A DNA stretch of 64,000 nt from Bacteroidota bacterium (lineage in GTDB: Bacteria; Bacteroidota; Bacteroidia; Bacteroidales; VadinHA17): positions 62,001 through 126,000 of the forward strand of contig JAKPOU010000050.1 in NCBI GenBank assembly GCA_029547705.1, read 5' to 3'. This document shows positions 18,365-25,764 of this stretch, piece after piece; positions within the stretch are counted from its first letter, which is position 1; the number at the start of each line of letters is the position of its first letter. The translations under genes were made by a program, and so were the position numbers. The notes under the pieces were generated by a model that saw nothing but the letters and a program-made list of their open reading frames with translations, was not told the origin of the DNA and ran no database searches.

Positions 18365-19417
18365 TCAGGGGATGCTTCTCACTTTGGTACCGTCTGACAC
18401 ATTTATCAATCCGCCTGTCACTATACTGTCTCCGGGATTCAATCCCTGAAGGACCTCCATTCTTTCCCCGACTATATCGCCGATTACCGTATTTCTTTTT
18501 TTTGCGACACTGTTCTCAATGACGAACACGCTTGCTCCCTGAACACTTCCGCTGATGGCACTGCGCGGGATGAGGATACCGTTTTTTTGTGTCCCCGATT
18601 CAAAGAGCACTGTGACAAACATACCCGGTTTCAGTCCTTTCCTGGAACCGGTCAGGCTGACTTCTACCGGAAAATTGAGCGAACGGTCGGCTTTTTCACC
18701 GATAAATGTGATTTTTCCGGTGAAGCTTTCCCCCGGGAATGTTTCGCTTACCAGGGTTACTTCCAGTCCTTTTCTGATTCCCTGAATCTGTTTTTCGGTA
18801 GCGTAACAGGTCGCTTTCAGTTGTGAGTCATCTATAATATCGAATAGCGGAGTGCCGGGATTCAGATAACTGCCCACTTCCACATGACGTTTATAGATTG
18901 TTCCTGTAATGGGTGATTTCACTGATGCATCGGCAAGACGCCGTTTGCTTGTTATAAGAAGGTTTTCCGCTGTAATCATCTGGGTGCGGATATTGTCCAG
19001 CTGCTGGTCTGTGACACCTCCCTGTTCATTTGCACTTTTAAACCGTTCATAGTCCTTTTTAAGTCCTTCATATGCGGCCTCCCGTGATGAAACATCGGCT
19101 AGAAGCAATTCGCTGTCGAGTTGCAGCAGCACTTTCCCTTTTGTTACATGACTTCCTTCATCGGCATAAATTTCCAGAATACGCCCCGATACATCCGACA
19201 CGAATTGAAGGTCGCGCAGTGCTTTCAGCACACCGCTGGCTGAAAAACTCACAGAGTATGAACGGTCTCTGACAACTTCAGCTTTTACGGCAACGGCAGA
19301 AGAAGCACCCACTGCCATTTGCGTTTTTTTCATTGTCGTTCTTTTGTTGGAAATGAGGATGGCTACGATTGCAGCTAATACTGCACACAGCGATAGGATT
19401 TGAATTACTCTTTTCAT
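18365..19417 (-). CDS. RND efflux pump, periplasmic adaptor (membrane fusion protein)
   Basis: A 350-residue HlyD/AcrA-type adaptor that links the RND pump to the outer-membrane channel. One N-terminal membrane segment (IQILSLCAVLAAIVAILIS) anchors it. Around residue 80 the first lipoyl half appears (SGRILEIYADEGSHVTKGKV), then an alpha-hairpin of about 60 residues, then the second half (VKSPITGTIYKRHVEVGSYL) and beta-barrel/membrane-proximal domains with a final LNPGDSIVTGGL. The length is usual. It lies 20 bases after tolC and 24 before the pump gene. Confidence 0.92.
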   Translation of the reverse strand: MKRVIQILSLCAVLAAIVAILISNKRTTMKKTQMAVGASSAVAVKAEVVRDRSYSVSFSASGVLKALRDLQFVSDVSGRILEIYADEGSHVTKGKVLLQLDSELLLADVSSREAAYEGLKKDYERFKSANEQGGVTDQQLDNIRTQMITAENLLITSKRRLADASVKSPITGTIYKRHVEVGSYLNPGTPLFDIIDDSQLKATCYATEKQIQGIRKGLEVTLVSETFPGESFTGKITFIGEKADRSLNFPVEVSLTGSRKGLKPGMFVTVLFESGTQKNGILIPRSAISGSVQGASVFVIENSVAKKRNTVIGDIVGERMEVLQGLNPGDSIVTGGLINVSDGTKVRSIP

Positions 19418-19437
19418 TTCAGTCCCTGGTTATGTTT

Positions 19438-20820
19438 TTAATTTTCTGTCAATAAATCGCGGATACTGCCACTTGCCTTCTTCAGGTCAACCCAGGCTTT
19501 CATATAATCATTCAGGGCACCGGCATAGCTCAGTTGTGCTTGCACAAGCGATTGGGCCGCATTGAGAATGTCAGACATAGATGACAGTCCTAGCATGAAA
19601 TTATTTTCAGTCACCCTGAATACTTCCTCGGCAAGACTCTGATTATCACGTTGCAGGTTAATAGTATTCCGCATATCGGCAAGTTTGATCCTGGCATTCA
19701 TAAATGCCATGTTTAATGATTGTCCGAGCAGTTCGGCATCTTCCCTGGCTTTTTGCAGTTCCATACTGTTTTGCGATATTTTGTATCTGCGTGAGAATCC
19801 GCTGAAGACTGGTATTCTCAGGCTTAATCCGACCACTGAGCCCGGATACCAGTAGTTGGTTTCCCCCCTGAAAAATTCATCGCTCACGCCGTTATACTGG
19901 TAGTTGAACATAAGTGAAAGGGTGGGCATGTATTCATAAACGGCTGATTTTTTCTGCAGTTTCACCATATCCATTTTCTCCATAAGAAGGAGAAATGATG
20001 TCTGGTTTTTCAAAGAAAATGGTGATTCGTAATTGTCTTTTACCTTTTCTTCAAAAAGGGCCAGATCAATAGCCTGAATATCAATAGGATTGCCTACATC
20101 GAACCCCATTTGCAGTTTCAGCAGGTTTTTCTGTACTTCTGCAGCGTTTTTAACGGCAACCCTTTGCGTAGTCAGGTTCACAAGATTTACTTTCAGCCTG
20201 TCAACATCAACTTTCCTGACCAGTCCGTTCCTGTGGTTCTCTTCCATTGTTTCCAGCATCCTGTTCACCAGTTCAACGCTCCTGTCCATTTGTGTGACTG
20301 CATATTCTGTGGACTGCACGGCGTAAAAAAGATTTACGGTCTGGCTGATCACTTCTTCTTCGTCGGCTTCAACTCCCAGGGCCGCCATTTTTTCTGCAGT
20401 CTTCGCGATTTCCAGCACGTTGAAAAGGCCCAGGTTCAGTACCTGCTGACTGAGTGACACTCCTACATTGGCATTGTAAGTTGTACCCATCTCAATTATC
20501 ATGTATTTCTCCGCATCGGGATCCTGGGCTGAAGGTGGCAGCATGCTGTTCACGAAATTGGGCATGATGAACCTGGCCTTTTTGAGATTGTCGTTCAGGT
20601 TTGCCGATCCACTGATCTGGGGCAGAAGCGAGCCCAATACCTCCTGGCGGGCGTAAGCTGCCTTTTCCCTGTCGTAATTTGACTTTTTCAGATTCCGGTT
20701 GTTATCGAGGGCATATTCCAGGCATTGACGGAGTGAATAAGTTTCCTGCGAAAACAAGACCGTTGCACCAGGCAGGAGACCGAACAATATAAACACTGAT
20801 TTAATAAACTGTATTTTCAT
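19438..20820 (-). CDS. TolC-family outer-membrane efflux protein
   Basis: A 460-residue outer-membrane channel subunit. A signal peptide (ending near LFSQ) precedes the first repeat, YSLRQCLEYALDNNRNLKKS, the usual start of the TolC fold. Long heptad-like helices in each of the two repeats build the periplasmic tunnel, and the second repeat carries the SLRIPVFSGFSRRYKI beta/turn block typical of Bacteroidota members. It starts 15 bases after tetR on the minus strand and is followed by the adaptor and pump genes, so it serves as the exit duct of this pump. Confidence 0.93.
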   Translation of the reverse strand: MKIQFIKSVFILFGLLPGATVLFSQETYSLRQCLEYALDNNRNLKKSNYDREKAAYARQEVLGSLLPQISGSANLNDNLKKARFIMPNFVNSMLPPSAQDPDAEKYMIIEMGTTYNANVGVSLSQQVLNLGLFNVLEIAKTAEKMAALGVEADEEEVISQTVNLFYAVQSTEYAVTQMDRSVELVNRMLETMEENHRNGLVRKVDVDRLKVNLVNLTTQRVAVKNAAEVQKNLLKLQMGFDVGNPIDIQAIDLALFEEKVKDNYESPFSLKNQTSFLLLMEKMDMVKLQKKSAVYEYMPTLSLMFNYQYNGVSDEFFRGETNYWYPGSVVGLSLRIPVFSGFSRRYKISQNSMELQKAREDAELLGQSLNMAFMNARIKLADMRNTINLQRDNQSLAEEVFRVTENNFMLGLSSMSDILNAAQSLVQAQLSYAGALNDYMKAWVDLKKASGSIRDLLTEN

Positions 20821-20835
20821 AATGAGAAGATTATT

Positions 20836-21426
20836 TTACAATAACTGTTTTCCTTTTTCCGAAACGATGGCTCCCAGATTGTACTCTGCCGTATCTTTAA
20901 AATAGGATTTCGGGATATGAGGATTATTGTTGATCACACTGTTTATGTAAAATCCGAAAACAGAATAGGAAATGTACCGGCTGATGAATTCCACATCCAG
21001 ATTCTTTCTGTAAACACCCTCCTTAATTCCCTGCCTGAGATTTGCCTCGAGTTTTTTTCTGAATAATTCCGATCCGGTGAAATGCTCCCTTGTTGCCTGA
21101 TTGGGGTTCAGGCGCATAATATCGTAGAAAAAAACAGGGCTCAGCTCGGTAAAGAAAAGATTCAGATTCAAAAAACTGTATCGCAGATTTTCAATTGCCG
21201 GATGGTCAGGGTCATCAAGCCCTCTGACAGCTTGCTGCATATCTGATGAAATGGATAAGATGCATTCTCTCAGTAGTTCATCTTTGGATGAAAAATGGTT
21301 ATACAGGGTTTTTTTCGTTATGCCCATCTTCCCCGCAACCTCCTCCAGGGAAAGGCGCAGACCGTCCTGTTTAAATACTGATATCGCTTTGATTATGTAG
21401 TTTTTTTTTCGCTGACCGGAATTCAT
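20836..21426 (-). CDS. TetR/AcrR-family repressor of the efflux operon
   Basis: The 196-residue form starting at the ATG at 21426-21424 (MNSGQRKKNYIIKAISVFKQ) is preferred: the helix-turn-helix LSLEEVAGKMGITKKTLYNHFSSKDELL then lies at the family's usual place near residue 25. An upstream in-frame ATG would add 39 residues that run back through the predicted promoter, which excludes it. The C-terminal ligand domain (about residues 60-196) is divergent, as normal. It is the first gene of its operon. A 28-bp dyad with a -7 element lies just upstream (21452-21479), so autorepression and control of the pump genes is likely. Confidence 0.9.
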   Translation of the reverse strand: MNSGQRKKNYIIKAISVFKQDGLRLSLEEVAGKMGITKKTLYNHFSSKDELLRECILSISSDMQQAVRGLDDPDHPAIENLRYSFLNLNLFFTELSPVFFYDIMRLNPNQATREHFTGSELFRKKLEANLRQGIKEGVYRKNLDVEFISRYISYSVFGFYINSVINNNPHIPKSYFKDTAEYNLGAIVSEKGKQLL

Positions 21427-21451
21427 AATGTCGTTGTAAATTATTTTCAGG

Positions 21452-21479
21452 ATAGTGTTTCGTAACAAAATTACACTAT
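21452..21479 (-). promoter_or_regulatory. Predicted promoter with TetR-type operator
   Basis: ATAGTGT (21452-21458) and ACACTAT (21473-21479) form perfect 7-bp arms 14 bases apart, a plausible site for a TetR-family dimer. On the minus strand the sequence between them and into the right arm reads TAATTTTG (21473-21466), a match to the Bacteroidota TAnnTTTG -7 box, placing the transcript start about 30 bases before the tetR ATG. Operator and -7 box overlap, which fits repression by blocking polymerase. The symmetry and the box are seen; binding is inferred. Confidence 0.6.
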
Positions 21480-21680
21480 TTATACAATAAACGTATAAAA
21501 AGAGTATAATAATTTCCGGATAAGAAGTATTTCGGGCAGGCATCTGTAAAATTCCGCTGTTCCGGATTCGAAATAATGATTGATACCGGAGACAATTGAA
21601 AATTAATGTAAATTTGATCTCAGGTCCGGAAAGACCGGTACAAATAGATATTATGGCCCGGTTTACAAACAGGTTCTATT

Positions 21681-22886
21681 ATGAGATATATTACAGTTAT
21701 TTTATTCATTGTTTCAGCAACGCTGTCCCATTCCCAGATTTCGGTTAAATATCCCAACGATGCCGGCATAGAAAAGGATCCGGATGTTTTATATGTGGAG
21801 AAATTCAATGATGGTCTGAATAATATCCTTGGTCGTTATGATGAAATTGTAAACTCCGGGGGAATGACGCTTGACAGGGATATTCCTTCCGGCAGCCTGG
21901 AACCCTATTCCCTTAGAATCACGAGCATTCCGGGAGAAAACATGGGAGGGCATTTATACAAATCATTCAGGCCGGGATTCGATAACACAGTTTATCTGAG
22001 ATATTACGTGAAACATCCTTCAATTCCCCAGGGTTATTACGGGCATCAGGGACTTTGGTTCGGCGGATACAATCCGGTACTGGATTATCCTTATCCGCGA
22101 GCCGGAATATGTGGTCTTGGCAGCAGCCGGATAAGTATAGCCTTTGAAAACGTATGGCGCAGCGGTTCCCGGCCGGGTATGGATGCATATATATACTGGG
22201 GTGACATGAAAAGTTATGATGAGGGGGCTACCTGTTTTGGAAACACAATGATTACGGAGGGAAGAAGAGATTATCAGCAGGCACCGGCGCCGGATGCACC
22301 GCTTTGTGATTTTGACGAATGGATGTGCATAGAGGTAATGATCAGGCTTAATGATCCTGTAACGGCATATAACGGAGAACTAAGGATCTGGAAAAACGGA
22401 ACTGAACTGGGACACTGGGGGCCGGGTTTTCCAAACGGTCACTGGCTCAAGGATAAATGGTATAACAATCCCGCTGATCCTCCTTTTGAGGGGTTCAGGT
22501 GGCGGACTGATGAAAATCTGAATATCAACTGGATCTGGATAGAATTCTGGCATAATTCGGACGGTCCTTCGAGTCATATCAAATTTTCAAATATTGTAAT
22601 GGCCAGGGAATATATCGGACCAATTTATGATCCTGCCACTGCTTTGCCTGAAATACCGGGCAAAAGCAAAAATATCACAGTTTCACCCAATCCGGGTAGC
22701 GGGACAATAAATATCTCAAACATTGAAAAAATATGCAAAACATCGGTATTCAATGTTTTAGGAAAAAAAGTAATGGAAACTGAATCGGATACCGAAATCG
22801 ATGTGAGTTATTTAAATCCGGGAATTTATTTTCTGAACATTGAAACGGAGAATGATCAGTATAGGGTCAGAATAGTAAAAAACTGA
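21681..22886 (+). CDS. Secreted lectin/lyase-fold protein with type IX secretion tail
   Basis: A 401-residue exported protein. A signal peptide (RYITVILFIVSATLSHSQ) leads to a central region of about 290 residues with many aromatic and glycine residues (HQGLWFGGYNP, AYIYWGD, WIWIEFWHNSDGPSSH) that resembles the concanavalin-A-like jelly rolls of polysaccharide lyase and lectin families, perhaps PL14-like; the exact family is not certain. The last 75 residues are a type A T9SS sorting domain: SPNPGSGTINISN, then VFNVLGKKV, then DVSYLNPGIYFLNIET and a basic end. It should be delivered to the cell surface. A -7-like TAAATTTG lies at 21609-21616, but no -33 TTG at proper distance. It is divergent from tetR. 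Confidence 0.72.
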   Translation: MRYITVILFIVSATLSHSQISVKYPNDAGIEKDPDVLYVEKFNDGLNNILGRYDEIVNSGGMTLDRDIPSGSLEPYSLRITSIPGENMGGHLYKSFRPGFDNTVYLRYYVKHPSIPQGYYGHQGLWFGGYNPVLDYPYPRAGICGLGSSRISIAFENVWRSGSRPGMDAYIYWGDMKSYDEGATCFGNTMITEGRRDYQQAPAPDAPLCDFDEWMCIEVMIRLNDPVTAYNGELRIWKNGTELGHWGPGFPNGHWLKDKWYNNPADPPFEGFRWRTDENLNINWIWIEFWHNSDGPSSHIKFSNIVMAREYIGPIYDPATALPEIPGKSKNITVSPNPGSGTINISNIEKICKTSVFNVLGKKVMETESDTEIDVSYLNPGIYFLNIETENDQYRVRIVKN

Positions 22887-22986
22887 AAATTCCCCGGAGC
22901 CTGGCACAACATGATCCGCAGACGGAGAATAATAATTTTCCCTGATTCTTTGTATTTTTAAGCCGGAGAGAGGAAAAATCTATCCA

Positions 22987-24492
22987 ATGATTACGGAATT
23001 TATATTAAACCGACTGGCTGTGAGAATAAATTATCTGTCAATCATTTTGCTGGCTGCCGGATTTATTTTCCTGGCTTCATGCTACAGACTTCCTGACCGC
23101 TTTTCGGCGGCAGAGGAGCTGCCTGATATATTCCCCGACATTGCCGGTGTAAGTATTCCGGTGAACATAGCACCCCTGAATTTCAGACTTGATAGCAAAC
23201 CACGGAAAACTCTTGTCACCCTGGAGGGTAGAAACAGCATCATGAAAACCGGGGGGAAGAACAAAATCCGTTTCCGGGTGAAAAAATGGCATAAGTTCCT
23301 TGAGCAAAACAAGGGTGGTGAAATACTTTTTACGGTATATACAAAAAATGCTACTGGATGGGAGAGACATCTGCCTTTCAGTATTTTTGTAAAAGAGCTG
23401 CCCGCGGATCCCTATCTTGTTTACCGCCGTATTGCACCGGGATATGAATCATGGAGCAGAATGGGCATTTATCAGCGTAACATATCCAATTTTGATGAAG
23501 ATGTTGTTCTTGACAACAGGATGCTAACGGGAAACTGTATGAACTGTCACTCCTTCAGCAATCACAATCCGGAAATGATGATGCTCCACCTCAGGGGAAA
23601 GATTGCCGGAACCCTGATAGCCCGCGACGGTGATGTAATTAAGATTGACACAAGAACAAAAGAGACAAAGTATAACTGTGTTTATCCTTACTGGCATCCT
23701 TCAGGCAGATATATTGCCTTCTCGGTCAATAATATTTCACAGGTTTTCCATTCGGTGAAGGAAAAAAGGATAGAAGTCATGGATTCGGAATCGGATCTTG
23801 TTGTTTATGACATCAATTCAAATGTACTGATCAGAAGCAGGCTTGTTTCGTCGGAAGATAGTTTTGAAACTTTTCCGGCATTTTCAGCCGACGGCAGGGA
23901 GCTCTACTTCTGTTCTGCCAGGAAGGAAAACATGCCTTCAGGATATGATAATGTCAGGTACAGCCTGTGCAAAACGGACTTTGACCCTGATTCGGGAACT
24001 TTTGGCAGGAAAACTGACACACTTATCAGTGAAGCTTCAACAGGGAAGAGCATCTCTTTTCCGAGGGCTTCCCCGGACGGGAAATACCTGATGTTTACCA
24101 TGTCGGATTACGGAAACTTTTCAATATGGCACAAGGAAGCCGATCTTTATCTCCTGGATCTGTCCAGCGGCAGCTATCATCCCCTTGATGCAGCAAACAG
24201 CGGGGATACTGAAAGCTATCATTCATGGTCGTCGGGATCACGCTGGTTTGTATTCAGCAGCCGGAGAATTGACGGTCTTTACACAAGACTTTATTTATCC
24301 TTCCTTAATGAAGACGGAACAGCCACAAAGCCTTTTCTGCTTCCACAGAAAGATCCTGATTATTACGATTACAGCCTGTACTCGTTCAATGTGCCCGAGT
24401 TTGTCAGGGGCAGGGTGAGGTATAAGGGGCGCAGCATGATAAATGCCATTGGTTCGGAGCCAAAAAGTGTTATTTTTGAGGCCAAAGACTAA
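22987..24492 (+). CDS. Lipoprotein with c-type haem motif and TolB-like beta-propeller
   Basis: A 501-residue protein with a hydrophobic N-terminus ending in the lipobox LASCYR, so it is probably membrane-anchored in the periplasm or at the surface. A single CXXCH haem-attachment motif is present (C184-M-N-C187-H188), flanked by the family's SFSNHNPEMMMLHLRG. After it come PD40/TolB-type blade repeats: HPSGRYIAFSVN, FSADGRELYFCSA, SPDGKYLMFTMS and FVFSSRRIDG. The first 180 residues form another beta-rich domain. Proteins with this cytochrome/propeller layout occur in Bacteroidota, but their role is not established; electron transfer to a partner is an inference. The next gene begins 6 bases after its stop. 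Confidence 0.75.
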   Translation: MITEFILNRLAVRINYLSIILLAAGFIFLASCYRLPDRFSAAEELPDIFPDIAGVSIPVNIAPLNFRLDSKPRKTLVTLEGRNSIMKTGGKNKIRFRVKKWHKFLEQNKGGEILFTVYTKNATGWERHLPFSIFVKELPADPYLVYRRIAPGYESWSRMGIYQRNISNFDEDVVLDNRMLTGNCMNCHSFSNHNPEMMMLHLRGKIAGTLIARDGDVIKIDTRTKETKYNCVYPYWHPSGRYIAFSVNNISQVFHSVKEKRIEVMDSESDLVVYDINSNVLIRSRLVSSEDSFETFPAFSADGRELYFCSARKENMPSGYDNVRYSLCKTDFDPDSGTFGRKTDTLISEASTGKSISFPRASPDGKYLMFTMSDYGNFSIWHKEADLYLLDLSSGSYHPLDAANSGDTESYHSWSSGSRWFVFSSRRIDGLYTRLYLSFLNEDGTATKPFLLPQKDPDYYDYSLYSFNVPEFVRGRVRYKGRSMINAIGSEPKSVIFEAKD

Positions 24493-24498
24493 CCTGAA

Positions 24499-25665
24499 AT
24501 GGCTAAAACCTACTATGCGCTCCTTCCTTCGGTTACGGGCAGTGTGGAAGAGGAATTCCTCCAAATCCTGGATCAGATACTGGATATTTCAAATTCCGGC
24601 TTTACCCCGGTCAGAATAAACATTTTTGCAGATCTGCCTGATTTTGCTTCATTAATTACTTTAAGGGGGAAAATAACCGAAATATGCACACACGATCTGG
24701 GTCCGGCCTGTCCTGCTGTTTCCCTGACGGCACAGCCTCCTGAGAAACCATGGAAGACGGCTGTTGAGGCTGTGTTTATAAAAACCGGTTCCGCTTCTGT
24801 CCGGGGCGGTTATCATAATACTATCCCGTATATAGTTCTTGAGTCTTCCTCCGGCAGGGAACTGCTGGCCGGGGGACTGAGCAGCTATATGCACCCTGAT
24901 GATACGAGGGCCGCTGCGGAGGCGGCATTTGACACTGTTCTCCGGGTACTTGAAAAGGAAAAAATGTCGGCTGACAATATTGTGCGGCAGTGGAATTATA
25001 TCGGAAATATCCTTCAGATGAAGAATGATTTTCAAAACTATCAGATATTCAATGAGGTAAGAAGTGAGTACTACGGGCGGTACCGGAGCCTGAGCCGGTA
25101 TCCGGCCGCTACGGGTGTGGGTATGAACCATGGAGGAGTGATCATAGATATCTGTGCTTTCCAGCCGTCAGATTTTGTTTCCCTGGTTGCCGTTAAAAAT
25201 CCCGGTCAGGTTAATGCATATGAATACGGCCAGAAGGTTCTGAAGGGATCTGCCGGCAAGGGAAAAAATATCAAAAATCCCCCGCAGTTTGAGCGAGGAC
25301 TGCTTGTTTCGGCCGGGGATCATTCAGTTTTACTGATATCAGGCACCGCCTCCATCATCGGGCAGGAAACCGTCGGAACAGGGGATATTGATAAACAGAC
25401 AACTGTTACGATTGAGAATATCAGCAAACTTTCCGATCCTTCCAGAATCGGGCAGCTGATGGGATATCCCGGGGAACCTGTCAAAAAATATGGATTTTTA
25501 AGAGTCTATGTTAAGAGGCAAAACGATTTCAGCACTGTTCGTCAGAAATGTAAAGAATATTTTCCCGGAGTACCTGTTTCATACATTGGAGCGGATATAT
25601 GCCGTGATGATCTCCTGGTTGAAATTGAAGGGGAAGCAGAATTGATGTTTAACAAAAAACACTAG
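24499..25665 (+). CDS. RidA-superfamily protein resembling FkbO/Hyg5 chorismatases
   Basis: A 388-residue protein with no signal peptide. From about residue 160 the order of blocks (NYQIFNEVRSEYYGRY, YPAATGVGM, VIIDICAFQ, then LLISGTASIIGQETVGTGDI followed by QTTVTIENI) follows the pattern of the FkbO/Hyg5 chorismatase branch of the RidA/YjgF superfamily. Those enzymes hydrolyse chorismate to 3-hydroxybenzoate or dihydroxy acids. The N-terminal third does not look like the rest and is unassigned. It is tightly linked (6 bases) to the haem lipoprotein gene. A chorismate-derived product used for a pigment, quinone or siderophore is possible, but no other gene for such a pathway is seen nearby; a generic imine deaminase role is the alternative. 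Confidence 0.6.
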   Translation: MAKTYYALLPSVTGSVEEEFLQILDQILDISNSGFTPVRINIFADLPDFASLITLRGKITEICTHDLGPACPAVSLTAQPPEKPWKTAVEAVFIKTGSASVRGGYHNTIPYIVLESSSGRELLAGGLSSYMHPDDTRAAAEAAFDTVLRVLEKEKMSADNIVRQWNYIGNILQMKNDFQNYQIFNEVRSEYYGRYRSLSRYPAATGVGMNHGGVIIDICAFQPSDFVSLVAVKNPGQVNAYEYGQKVLKGSAGKGKNIKNPPQFERGLLVSAGDHSVLLISGTASIIGQETVGTGDIDKQTTVTIENISKLSDPSRIGQLMGYPGEPVKKYGFLRVYVKRQNDFSTVRQKCKEYFPGVPVSYIGADICRDDLLVEIEGEAELMFNKKH

Positions 25666-25764
25666 CCGGGGCCGGCAGACAGGAGTTCAGATTTCCGTCG
25701 GACTGTTGCCCTGACATGGTGCCCGTAGTTACAATGAATAATTATCCAGTAAGATAAATATATT

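Noticed and set aside
21427-21543. Longer 235-residue form of the TetR regulator
   Set aside because: The extra 39 codons run through the predicted operator and -7 box; the shorter form puts the helix-turn-helix at the normal position.
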